Assembly: GCA_003224135.1 (NCBI GenBank)
Contig: QHYO01000565.1
Span: forward strand, 1 to 6,047
DNA: 6,047 nucleotides
Reading direction: 5' to 3'
Source: Acidobacteriota bacterium
Lineage (GTDB): Bacteria; Acidobacteriota; Terriglobia; Acidiferrales; UBA7541
Of this stretch, positions 1 through 6,047 are shown piece by piece. Both the position numbers and the translations under genes were made by a program. The notes under the pieces were generated by a model, which did no database searches, was not told where the DNA came from, and was given only the letters and a program-made list of their open reading frames with translations. Every line of letters begins with the position of its first letter. The stretch's first letter is position 1.

Positions 1-285
1 CCAGTTGTCAAAAATGCCTATGCGCTCGCGGCAAAAGTAAAGAAAGTGTTGTACCAGGAGCCGTGCTATTGCCATTGTGACCGCGCGCACGGTCACGGCA
101 GCTTGCTTGATTGCTTCACAAGCACGCACGGATCGATGTGTAACATCTGCATGGGCGAGGCACTGTACTCGTACGAACAGACGCGCAAGGGAAGAACGCC
201 CGCGCAGATTCGCGCTGGGATTCAAAGCGGTGAGTGGCAGCGCATTGACACCGCAAAGTATCAGACCTATCCGGCCAAGCCCTGA
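1..285 (+). CDS. CYCxC-motif (PF13798-like) small protein, 5' end missing
   Basis: The reading frame is open from the first base of the window to a TGA at 283-285, so only the last 94 residues are visible and the true start lies upstream. The visible part has a PCYCHC motif (Cys 22, 24 and 26 counted from the window edge), followed by a His/Gly-rich stretch and three more cysteines (38, 47 and 50, the last two as CNIC). This spacing matches the family of secreted proteins and lipoproteins with a PCYCGC motif, also called CYCXC (seleno)proteins. Some relatives use selenocysteine; this copy shows only Cys and no in-frame TGA. The clustered Cys and His suggest metal binding or thiol redox chemistry, but no function is established. 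A signal peptide or lipobox would be in the missing part. The 101-nt gap to the next gene, with a candidate promoter in it, suggests it is not part of the following operon. Confidence 0.75.
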   Translation, partial: PVVKNAYALAAKVKKVLYQEPCYCHCDRAHGHGSLLDCFTSTHGSMCNICMGEALYSYEQTRKGRTPAQIRAGIQSGEWQRIDTAKYQTYPAKP

Positions 286-329
286 GACGTAAAGATAAGC
301 AACTGTGCAATTAGAGGCGGGTAAACTGC

Positions 330-359
330 TTGTGTCGCGCCAGCCCGCACCCATAAAAT
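330..359 (+). promoter_or_regulatory. Candidate sigma70-type promoter for the three-gene operon
   Basis: TTGTGT at 330-335 (three of six matches to the -35 consensus) is followed by an 18-nt spacer and TAAAAT at 354-359 (five of six matches to the -10 consensus). It lies in the only gap before the operon, and transcription would start about 20 nt upstream of the first start codon. This is found by eye only. The -10 is good and the -35 is weak. Confidence 0.35.
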
Positions 360-377
360 TAAAGCACCCAGCAACCT

Positions 378-382
378 GGAGG
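378..382 (+). promoter_or_regulatory. Shine-Dalgarno site of the PA2779-like gene
   Basis: GGAGG, 4 nt upstream of the ATG at 387, supports that start over the in-frame ATG at 405. It is the only strong ribosome binding site in the three-gene operon. The two downstream genes start with GTG and lack a properly spaced site. Confidence 0.7.
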
Positions 383-386
383 ATAA

Positions 387-794
387 ATGAAGTCTCGCAA
401 CACGATGCGTGTGTGCTCGATTCTGCTTGCTGCAAGCCTGGTGTCCGCGGGTTCGCTTCCCGTGCGCGCACAGGAGAAAGATCATGCTGTTTCGTCTGGC
501 CAGCTTCGCAAAGATGTGCAGAAAGCTGCAGAAACGCGGCAGGCAAATGAAGCAGCGGTACGAGAGATGTTTGCCACCGACAAGGCCCGGGAAACACTCA
601 AATCGGCTGGGGTTGACTACCAAAAAGTAGACCAGGCGATCAGCCAGGTGAACGACGAAGACCTGGCACGCATGGCTGAACGTTCACGCGACGTGCAAAA
701 GGATTTCGCCGCGGGTCGACTGGGTGACCGCGATCTGATCATCATCCTGCTGGTGGCGGTTGCGCTGATTCTCATCATCGTCGCGGTGCGCTAA
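387..794 (+). CDS. PA2779-like small exported protein with C-terminal membrane anchor
   Basis: This 135-residue protein has an N-terminal signal peptide (basic n-region, hydrophobic residues about 10-22, likely cleavage after VRA at 28). A charged, probably helical middle follows (about 35-110), containing the pattern R-x-x-L-x-x-x-GVD and then a DED-L-A stretch. It ends in a strongly hydrophobic segment (about 117-134) and a final Arg. Length, order of parts and this mid-region pattern fit the PA2779 family (DUF6627 type), whose function is unknown. The neighbour is a C39-like peptidase, the same partnership as PA2778/PA2779 in Pseudomonas, which strengthens the call. The product is probably held in the inner membrane by its C-terminus with the helical part in the periplasm. 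Short linker, hydrophobic stretch and terminal Arg also resemble the layout of C-terminal sorting signals, though no known sorting motif is present. The start is set by a GGAGG site. It is the first gene of the operon. Confidence 0.75.
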   Translation: MKSRNTMRVCSILLAASLVSAGSLPVRAQEKDHAVSSGQLRKDVQKAAETRQANEAAVREMFATDKARETLKSAGVDYQKVDQAISQVNDEDLARMAERSRDVQKDFAAGRLGDRDLIIILLVAVALILIIVAVR

Positions 795-808
795 GCGACC
801 ATCGCCAC

Positions 809-1375
809 GTGAGCGAGGCAGTTCTGCTAGCCCGAAGACAATTCGTCCTTTTTGGAGCGCTTGTCCCGGTGTTGTGTGCTGTGGCCATGGCGGGCGCTTC
901 CGGTTTGTGGCTCGATGTTCCTTATATCCACCAGGAAAAGGATGGGTGCGGCTCGGCCTCGCTCGCGATGGTGTTGCGCTATTGGCACAACAAGAATGTT
1001 TCGGTCGCCGAAGGGCGCGCCGATCCCATCAGGATTCAGCGTGAGTTATATGCTGCAAAGCCGCGCGGGATTTACGCGGTTGATATGGAACGCTATTTGC
1101 GCGAATCCGGATTTGACGCGTACGCGTTTCGTGGTGATTGGAGCGACATGCGTTCGCATCTGGCAAAAGGCCGACCGCTCATTGCAGGATTGAAGCCGAA
1201 AGGTTCGCCCGCGCACTACGTCGTGGTCGTGGGCATCGATCCGGAAGACGTTGGGGTGCTCGTGAACGATCCGGAACGCGGTAAGCTGCTGCGTGTCGAT
1301 CGTGCGGAATTCGAAAAGGCCTGGCAAGGCACCCGCAACTGGACGCTCCTTGCGGTCCCTCACCACCCGGAGTGA
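809..1375 (+). CDS. Exported C39-like cysteine peptidase (PA2778-like)
   Basis: This 188-residue protein belongs to the papain-like C39/C39_2 fold. Residues 36-60 carry the signature of the active-site helix: DVPYIHQ with Gln42 as the likely oxyanion residue, then GCG with Cys47 as nucleophile. His136 in the AHYVVVVG segment and Asp154 in VNDPERG complete a full catalytic set, so the enzyme looks active. Residues 1-31 form an export signal with a twin arginine (R9-R10, RRQF) before the hydrophobic core, so Tat export is possible, although the consensus is only partial. There is no ABC-transporter part, unlike bacteriocin-exporting C39 proteins. It starts with GTG 14 nt after the upstream stop with no visible Shine-Dalgarno site, which suggests translational coupling. 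Pseudomonas PA2778 carries this domain fused to TPRs; here the TPRs are in the next gene, which overlaps by 4 nt. The natural substrate is unknown; a protein of the same operon is an obvious candidate. Confidence 0.85.
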   Translation: MSEAVLLARRQFVLFGALVPVLCAVAMAGASGLWLDVPYIHQEKDGCGSASLAMVLRYWHNKNVSVAEGRADPIRIQRELYAAKPRGIYAVDMERYLRESGFDAYAFRGDWSDMRSHLAKGRPLIAGLKPKGSPAHYVVVVGIDPEDVGVLVNDPERGKLLRVDRAEFEKAWQGTRNWTLLAVPHHPE

Positions 1376-3078
1376 AAGCCCGCCATCTTCTTTTCGCTGT
1401 CGTGCTGCTGGCTTGTGTCTTTGATCAGGGCAAGGCGGCGGATGAGGTGCAGCGGCTTGCGTCCGTAAAAAAACTGTACGAACAGCAGAAGTGGGAGGAA
1501 GTCCTGCGCGAGGCGCGGGGTACCGCGGACCAGTCCTCCGATTTTGACTATTACGTGGGAATGGCGCTGTCGCGGCTGGAGCGATGGAGCGAAGCGCGTG
1601 TTGCTTTTTCGCAAGGTGCGAAGAAAGCGCCGCGCGACGTACGTTTTCTGGTCGAGCGCGCGGGTGCGGAATATAAATTAAGCGATTTTCGCGCGGCGAA
1701 GTGTGATTTACGGCAAGCGCTGCGCTTGGACTCGCAAGATTCCTACGTGGCGGAGTTTCTCGGCACAATTTACTTGCTCGAAGGAAACCTTGAAGCAGCG
1801 CTGAAATATTGGAATCATGTAGACAAGCCCCGGCTGGCTGCGGTCGAAGCCGTTCCCTCAGCAAAAACCGAGAAGCGGTTGTTCGATCGGGCCGTAGTCT
1901 TTTCTCCGCCTGGAGTGCTTGAGCGCAAGTCATTTTTGAAGACGAACGCGCTGCTTGAGAATCTGGAGGTATTTCCGCAATGGCGAACGGAACTCTCTCC
2001 GGCTCTGGCTCCGGCAAACGCCGACGACTACAAAGCGACGCTCCGCCTGAATGAGCGCACCAGCTGGGGCTCATCGGCCCTCGATGGCGCGATTTCACTG
2101 TTGCGTGGACTGCCGTACGAAACGATTTACCCCTCCTATTACAATTTGCGCGGCGAAGCCATGAACTTTGATTCGCTCTTACGCTGGGATTCGGAGAAGC
2201 GCAGGGTTACGGGGAGCTTTTCGTTTCCGTTTCGCCGGGAGCCGTCAAAACGGTTGCGGATTTTCTTCGACGCCCGAAATGAAAACTGGAACTTGTCGCG
2301 AACTTTCTCTGGTGGCCCGATCGCTATCACCGACCTAAAGCTGAAAAGATTTTCCGGCGGGGCGGAGGTGCACGTAGTGGAAAGCGGACGGTGGGATCTG
2401 ACGGCAGGACTGGAAGGAATTTCGCGCGAGTTCCGGAATGTTCCGGCAGGTCTCGCCCGTGACGCCGCTTCATTTTTTACTGATAGCAAGACTTTGGATG
2501 CGTGGCTCGGCGTACATCGTTCCTTGGTTCGCCTGCCGGAACGGCGGTTCACGCTTGACGGCGAGGCAGAGCTACGCGCCGGCAGAAATTATGCTCCAGG
2601 ACTGGGGGCGTTCGGCGGTGTGAAAGGGGAGCTGAAATCACGCTGGTTGCCGAAAGCGCGCGGGGACGACTATGAATTTCTGTCGTCGCTGCGGGGCGGC
2701 GAAATTTCCGGCGATGTTTCGCTGGATGAGCTTTACCAGTTGGGAGTCGAACGCGATAACGATCTCTGGCTGCGTGGGCATTCCGGCACCACCGATGGCC
2801 GAAAAGGGCGTGCACCTCTCGGACGGCGTTATCTGCTGCTGAACTCCGAGGTGAGCAAAACCGTCTATGACGGAGCGTTTTTCCGGGTTCAGCTGGGTCC
2901 ATTCTTTGACACAGGCGCGATCGCCGATGCGAGCGGAGAATTCGGCTCGCAGAAGTGGCTGTTTGATGCCGGAGTACAGGCCAGGATTCGTGTTTTGGGC
3001 AGCGTGAGTGTAGTTCTGTCCTACGGCCGCGATTTGCGAAATGGCGCAGGCGTATTCTACGGAACGTCTTTTCGCTGA
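1372..3078 (+). CDS. TPR protein with POTRA-like segment and Omp85/BamA-type outer-membrane barrel
   Basis: This 568-residue protein has a signal peptide (residues 1-22, likely cut after GKA). Residues about 26-150 form tetratricopeptide-like helical pairs (for example YVGMALSRLERWSEARVAF and the repeat around EFLGTIYLLEGNLEAAL). Residues about 170-230 read like one POTRA domain: strand, helix with a L-x-x-L-x-VF turn, and two strands ending in LNER. From about 240 to the end the sequence alternates like a beta-barrel. Its C-terminal third has Omp85 hallmarks: LRGH at 467-470 in place of the VRGF/Y motif, PLG-RRYLLLNSE, FFDTG at 511-515, and the final LSYGRDLRNGAGVFYG strand. Omp85 proteins insert or export proteins at the outer membrane; the substrate here is unknown. 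The GTG start overlaps the stop of the peptidase gene (GTGA), so translation is probably coupled. A weak lipobox-like LLAC at 12-15 is an alternative signal reading. Confidence 0.75.
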   Translation: MKARHLLFAVVLLACVFDQGKAADEVQRLASVKKLYEQQKWEEVLREARGTADQSSDFDYYVGMALSRLERWSEARVAFSQGAKKAPRDVRFLVERAGAEYKLSDFRAAKCDLRQALRLDSQDSYVAEFLGTIYLLEGNLEAALKYWNHVDKPRLAAVEAVPSAKTEKRLFDRAVVFSPPGVLERKSFLKTNALLENLEVFPQWRTELSPALAPANADDYKATLRLNERTSWGSSALDGAISLLRGLPYETIYPSYYNLRGEAMNFDSLLRWDSEKRRVTGSFSFPFRREPSKRLRIFFDARNENWNLSRTFSGGPIAITDLKLKRFSGGAEVHVVESGRWDLTAGLEGISREFRNVPAGLARDAASFFTDSKTLDAWLGVHRSLVRLPERRFTLDGEAELRAGRNYAPGLGAFGGVKGELKSRWLPKARGDDYEFLSSLRGGEISGDVSLDELYQLGVERDNDLWLRGHSGTTDGRKGRAPLGRRYLLLNSEVSKTVYDGAFFRVQLGPFFDTGAIADASGEFGSQKWLFDAGVQARIRVLGSVSVVLSYGRDLRNGAGVFYGTSFR

Positions 3079-3096
3079 TCGATTTGTGCCCGGATT

Positions 3097-3126
3097 TTGT
3101 ACGCGATTCTTCCGTTTTGCTAAACT
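3097..3126 (+). promoter_or_regulatory. Weak candidate promoter for the M13 peptidase gene
   Basis: TTGTAC at 3097-3102 (three of six matches) and TAAACT at 3121-3126 (four of six) are separated by 18 nt in the 96-nt gap before the M13 gene. Both boxes are poor. The main reason to propose a promoter is the change of function and the lack of coupling with the upstream operon. Confidence 0.2.
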
Positions 3127-3127
3127 C

Positions 3128-3148
3128 ATTAGGCTTCATCAAGCCAAT
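3128..3148 (+). other. Stem-loop upstream of the M13 peptidase gene
   Basis: GGCTT at 3132-3136 pairs with AAGCC at 3141-3145 around a CATC loop. ATT at 3128-3130 can extend the stem with AAT at 3146-3148 if A3131 bulges out. No T-run follows, so it is not a standard intrinsic terminator. It sits 27 nt before the ATG at 3175 and could be a leader hairpin, an operator or a weak end of the upstream operon. A stem this short could also arise by chance. Confidence 0.3.
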
Positions 3149-3164
3149 TAACCTGTAGGGTGAT

Positions 3165-3170
3165 GGGGAG
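3165..3170 (+). promoter_or_regulatory. Shine-Dalgarno site that selects the M13 start at 3175
   Basis: GGGGAG ends 4 nt before the ATG at 3175. The same frame also has GTG at 3160 and ATG at 3163, but the only purine-rich stretch upstream of those is AGGG at 3157-3160, which is too close to or overlaps them. The ATG at 3175 is therefore the better start. Confidence 0.6.
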
Positions 3171-3174
3171 ACCG

Positions 3175-5226
3175 ATGTTCAAATCATTGCCATATCGCCG
3201 AATCGTCGCAACGCTGGTTCTGTGTATCGTGTTTCTGGGCGTGTTGCGGGCAAGCGGTGCCATCGGCGATTCTTCGGGCGGATGGGGCTTCAACACCGCA
3301 AACCTCGACAAAACATGCAAGCCGTGTGACGACTTCTATCAGTTCGCAATGGGCGGCTGGATGAAGAGCAATCCCATTCCGCCTGAATTTCCAACCTGGG
3401 GTTCGTTTACGGTGCTGGCCGACCGGAACCAGGCATCAATGCGCGGGATTTTGGAGGACGTCGCGAAAGCCAACGCCGCTGCCGGTTCCAATCAACAAAA
3501 GATCGGCGATTTTTACACCAGTTGCATGGACACCGCTGCGATCGACGCGGCAGCGACAAAACCAATCGCCGCGGATTTGGCGGCAATCGAAAAGCTGAAA
3601 GACCCAAACGAATTACAACCGCTTATCGGACGCTTGCAGCAGACCGGCAACGGTTTTCTTTTCGGTTTCGATTCAACCCAGGATTTGGATGACAGCACGC
3701 AGGTGATCGCGGAAATTGGGCAGGGCGGATTGGGGTTGCCAGAGCGCGACTACTACACTCGTACGGATGACAAATCAAAGCAGTTGCGCGCGGACTATGT
3801 AACGCACGTCGCAAAAATGTTTGTGCTTGCCGGCGATTCGCAGGGAAAGGCGGACGCGGAAGCACAATCCGTTATGAATTTTGAGACGACGCTGGCAAAT
3901 GCGTCGATGCCCCGTGCCCAAATGCGCGACCCGCACGAGGTCTGGCACAAAATGACACTCCCGCAGTTGGAGGCGCTCGCGCCGGTATGGCCGTGGGAAG
4001 CCTACTTTCGACAGCGCAACGCTCCGGAATTTTCGGCGATCAACGTCGAGCAGCCAGATTTCTTCAAGGAAACAAATAGACTGCTCACCTCGGCCCCGCT
4101 CGATCAATGGAAATCGTATTTGCGCTGGCACGTGATTCACGCCAGCGCCAACGAACTGTCCGACTCCTTCGTGCAGGAGAACTTCAGCTTTTACGGGGCA
4201 AAACTCGCGGGTTCGAAGCAGATTCAGCCGCGATGGAAGCGCTGCGTGCAGAGCGTCAACCGGAACATCGGCGAAGCACTCGGTCAAGTGTACGTTGAAA
4301 AGTATTTTCCACCGGAAGCCAAGGCCCACGCGCGGGAAATGGTGGCGAATCTCATCGGAGCGCTGCGAAGCGATGTGCCGACTCTTGGTTGGATGGGGCC
4401 AGATACTAAAAAGCAGGCAATTGAAAAACTCGAAGCCTTTCAAATCAAAATCGGATATCCGGACAAATGGCGCGATTATTCCGCGCTATCCGTGGAGCGG
4501 ACGGGTTACCTCGCAAACGTGCGTCGCGCCGTCAATTTCGAAAATGCCCGCGAACTTCACAAAATCGGCAAGCCGGTGGACCGCACCGAATGGGGAATGA
4601 CTCCGCCGACCGTGAACGCGTATTACAACTCGACGATGAATGAAATTGTATTCCCGGCAGGAATCCTGCAACCGCCGTTTTATGATCCGAAGGCCGATGA
4701 CGCGATCAACTATGGCGGGATGGGTGCGGTAATCGGTCACGAGATCACGCATGGATTCGACGATTCCGGATCGCAGTTCGACGGGAAGGGAAATCTCCGG
4801 GAATGGTGGACCAAAGAAGATCGCAAGAATTTTGATGAGCGCGCGGCGTGCGTTCGGCAACAGTTCGATGGTTTTGAAGTCGAGCCGGGTCTCCACGAAA
4901 ATGGCAAGCTGGTTCTGGGCGAAAGCATAGCGGACCTTGGCGGACTCTCAATATCGTACGCAGCTTATGAAAAGGCGATGGAAGGCAAACGCCCGCAGAG
5001 TCTCGACGGATTTACTCCCGAGCAGCGGTTTTTTCTGGGTTGGGCGCAAGTGTGGGGCGCCAACCTGCGTCCAGAGTATGCGCGGTTGATGGCCAACAGC
5101 AACGAGCACCCGGTTCCAAGATTTCGTGTCAACGGTCCGCTTTCCAACATGGAACTGTTTGCCAAGGCGTTTGGCTGCAAGAAGGGTGACACAATGCTGC
5201 GCGAAAAAGCGTGCAAGATCTGGTAA
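3175..5226 (+). CDS. Exported M13 family zinc metallopeptidase (neprilysin/PepO-like)
   Basis: This 683-residue protein has the normal length for bacterial M13 peptidases and looks complete. It opens with a signal peptide (basic SLPYRR, hydrophobic about 10-24, cleavage near 28), so it acts in the periplasm or outside. The N-terminal M13 domain begins at about residue 45 with [15 protein letters not shown] and the IPP-x-x-x-x-WGSF element. The catalytic domain shows every key site: NAYYN (481-485) for substrate backbone binding, HEITH (522-526) with His522 and His526 as zinc ligands and Glu523 as catalytic base, and GESIADLGG with Glu583 as third ligand and Asp587 behind it. His645 and Arg651 are the equivalents of neprilysin His711 and Arg717. 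The C-terminus CKIW is the family ending. Such enzymes cut oligopeptides on the amino side of hydrophobic residues. The frame can be extended to GTG 3160. No functional link to either neighbour is evident. Confidence 0.95.
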   Translation: MFKSLPYRRIVATLVLCIVFLGVLRASGAIGDSSGGWGFNTANLDKTCKPCDDFYQFAMGGWMKSNPIPPEFPTWGSFTVLADRNQASMRGILEDVAKANAAAGSNQQKIGDFYTSCMDTAAIDAAATKPIAADLAAIEKLKDPNELQPLIGRLQQTGNGFLFGFDSTQDLDDSTQVIAEIGQGGLGLPERDYYTRTDDKSKQLRADYVTHVAKMFVLAGDSQGKADAEAQSVMNFETTLANASMPRAQMRDPHEVWHKMTLPQLEALAPVWPWEAYFRQRNAPEFSAINVEQPDFFKETNRLLTSAPLDQWKSYLRWHVIHASANELSDSFVQENFSFYGAKLAGSKQIQPRWKRCVQSVNRNIGEALGQVYVEKYFPPEAKAHAREMVANLIGALRSDVPTLGWMGPDTKKQAIEKLEAFQIKIGYPDKWRDYSALSVERTGYLANVRRAVNFENARELHKIGKPVDRTEWGMTPPTVNAYYNSTMNEIVFPAGILQPPFYDPKADDAINYGGMGAVIGHEITHGFDDSGSQFDGKGNLREWWTKEDRKNFDERAACVRQQFDGFEVEPGLHENGKLVLGESIADLGGLSISYAAYEKAMEGKRPQSLDGFTPEQRFFLGWAQVWGANLRPEYARLMANSNEHPVPRFRVNGPLSNMELFAKAFGCKKGDTMLREKACKIW

Positions 5227-5249
5227 AACGAATCGCGCGCCGCAATGGA

Positions 5250-5271
5250 CCACGGTCGCTCGGCACCGCGG
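5250..5271 (+). terminator. Possible weak stem-loop after the M13 gene
   Basis: CCACGGT at 5250-5256 can pair with ACCGCGG at 5265-5271 (one A-C mismatch) around an 8-nt loop, 23 nt after the M13 stop codon. No T-tract follows, so intrinsic termination is doubtful. The position between two unrelated genes is the main argument, and in GC-rich DNA such a stem may be chance. Confidence 0.2.
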
Positions 5272-5329
5272 GTTCAGCGATGCACGGCTCAGAAAAGTTA
5301 AGTACACTATCCGAACCGGCCGATTCCAT

Positions 5330-6047
5330 ATGAAAACAATTCTAGTCACAGGCAGTAGCGGTTTAATTGGCTCTGAAGCAGTCGAGCATTTTGACCGCCA
5401 GGGCCATCGCGTCGTCGGTGTGGACAACAACATGCGCCAGGTTTTTTTTGGCGCGCAAGGCGACACCACATGGAATCTCAATCGGCTCAAGCGTTCGACA
5501 AAGAATTTTCATCATGCAAGTCTGGACATCCGCGACCGCATTGCCCTGGACGAACTTTTCAGGAGCAATCGATTCGATCTGATCGTCCATTGTGCGGCGC
5601 AGCCTTCCCATGACAAGGCCCGCGACATTCCGATCCTTGATTTTGAAGTGAACGCCCTCGGAACCATCAACTTGCTCGAAGCCACTCGCCAGCATTGCCG
5701 CGACGCGGTCTTCATTTTGATGAGCACCAACAAAGTGTACGGTGATTCGCCCAACGAGATTCCGCTGAAAGAGCTGGCGACGCGATATGACTACGCGCGG
5801 CAGGAAGACTATGCAGGCGTCAACGAGTCCTGCCGTATTGACCAAACGCTGCACTCGCTTTTTGGAGCGTCAAAAGCCGCCGCCGATCTTGTGGCGCAGG
5901 AGTATGGGCGCTACTTTGGCATGAATACCTGTATTTTTCGCGGTGGATGCCTGACCGGGCCGTCGCATTCCGGTGTTGAGCTGCACGGATTTCTTTCGTA
6001 TCTGGTAAAGGTTGCGCTTAGCGGCGGCAGCTATTCCGTTTTTGGTT
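5330..6047 (+). CDS. CDP-paratose 2-epimerase-like NAD-dependent SDR, 3' end missing
   Basis: The frame is open from ATG 5330 to the window end, giving the first 239 residues of an extended short-chain dehydrogenase/reductase. TGSSGLIG (7-14) is the glycine-rich NAD loop and Asp32 should bind the adenosine ribose. The stretches [25 protein letters not shown] (131-139), EYGRYFGM and FRGGCLTGP with HSG-x-ELHGFL are typical of the CDP-paratose 2-epimerase (tyvelose epimerase) group. The Salmonella enzyme inverts C2 of CDP-paratose to make CDP-tyvelose for O-antigen. The exact sugar used here cannot be told. The usual catalytic Tyr of YxxxK is Phe178, followed by Lys182, which is unusual for SDR enzymes. 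The gene has no clear Shine-Dalgarno site, but no alternative start lies nearby upstream and the Rossmann strand begins directly after the ATG. A TACACT box at 5303-5308 could be a -10 element giving a very short leader. More sugar genes may follow. Confidence 0.85.
   Translation, partial: MKTILVTGSSGLIGSEAVEHFDRQGHRVVGVDNNMRQVFFGAQGDTTWNLNRLKRSTKNFHHASLDIRDRIALDELFRSNRFDLIVHCAAQPSHDKARDIPILDFEVNALGTINLLEATRQHCRDAVFILMSTNKVYGDSPNEIPLKELATRYDYARQEDYAGVNESCRIDQTLHSLFGASKAAADLVAQEYGRYFGMNTCIFRGGCLTGPSHSGVELHGFLSYLVKVALSGGSYSVFG

Noticed and set aside
267..623. A 118-codon open frame on the minus strand covering the 286-386 gap
   Set aside because: It overlaps the signal peptide of the PA2779-like gene, which has its own strong ribosome binding site. 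The translation has no recognisable domain.
809..1375. Bacteriocin-processing C39 transporter
   Set aside because: The protein is short and exported. It has only the peptidase-like domain, without transmembrane or ATPase parts, and no double-glycine leader peptide gene was seen nearby.
1046..2098. A 350-codon open frame on the minus strand
   Set aside because: It lies opposite the C39-like peptidase and the TPR-barrel gene, both of which have clear family signatures. Its translation is Arg/Pro/Ser-rich with no recognisable domain, as expected for an antisense shadow in GC-rich DNA.
3160..3174. Five-codon N-terminal extension of the M13 peptidase from GTG 3160 or ATG 3163
   Set aside because: The GGGGAG site is correctly spaced only for ATG 3175, and the signal peptide is complete from there.
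3775..4443. A 222-codon open frame on the minus strand
   Set aside because: It is fully antisense to the N-terminal domain of the M13 peptidase, which is intact. No motif, start context or ribosome binding site supports it.
4948..5490. A 180-codon open frame on the minus strand spanning the M13/epimerase gap
   Set aside because: It overlaps the conserved C-terminus of the M13 peptidase and the start of the epimerase, and its translation shows no family features.

Overview
The window looks like chromosomal DNA of moderately high GC from a diderm (outer-membrane-bearing) bacterium. The mix of families fits Acidobacteriota or a similar environmental lineage: a CYCxC-motif protein, a PA2779/PA2778-like pair, an Omp85-type outer-membrane barrel, a PepO-like M13 metallopeptidase and a CDP-paratose 2-epimerase-like SDR. 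The phylum is an inference from family content, not something the sequence proves. All five genes lie on the + strand. No RNA gene, insertion sequence, CRISPR array or phage gene was seen, and no stretch over about 100 bp lacks a gene.

Layout: (1) 1-285 is the 3' end of a small secreted-type protein with a PCYCxC motif. (2) 387-3078 is a tight three-gene operon. It begins with a small secreted or membrane-anchored PA2779-like protein (387-794). After 14 nt comes an exported C39-like cysteine peptidase (809-1375). Overlapping that by 4 nt (GTGA) is a TPR protein that runs into a POTRA-like segment and an Omp85/BamA-like C-terminal beta-barrel (1372-3078). (3) 3175-5226 is a complete exported M13 zinc metallopeptidase with its own ribosome binding site. 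(4) 5330 to the window end is the 5' part of a nucleotide-sugar epimerase.

The operon is the most interesting part. In Pseudomonas the PA2779-type small protein sits next to PA2778, in which a C39-like peptidase and TPRs form one protein. Here the peptidase is a separate gene, and the TPR part appears attached to an outer-membrane barrel. All three products carry export signals, so they would meet in the periplasm or envelope. A plausible but unproven model is an envelope system in which the cysteine peptidase processes a protein (perhaps the small C-terminally anchored partner) and the TPR-barrel protein inserts, displays or exports it. The M13 peptidase and the epimerase appear to be independent transcription units: a generic periplasmic endopeptidase, and possibly the first gene of a surface-polysaccharide locus continuing past the window.
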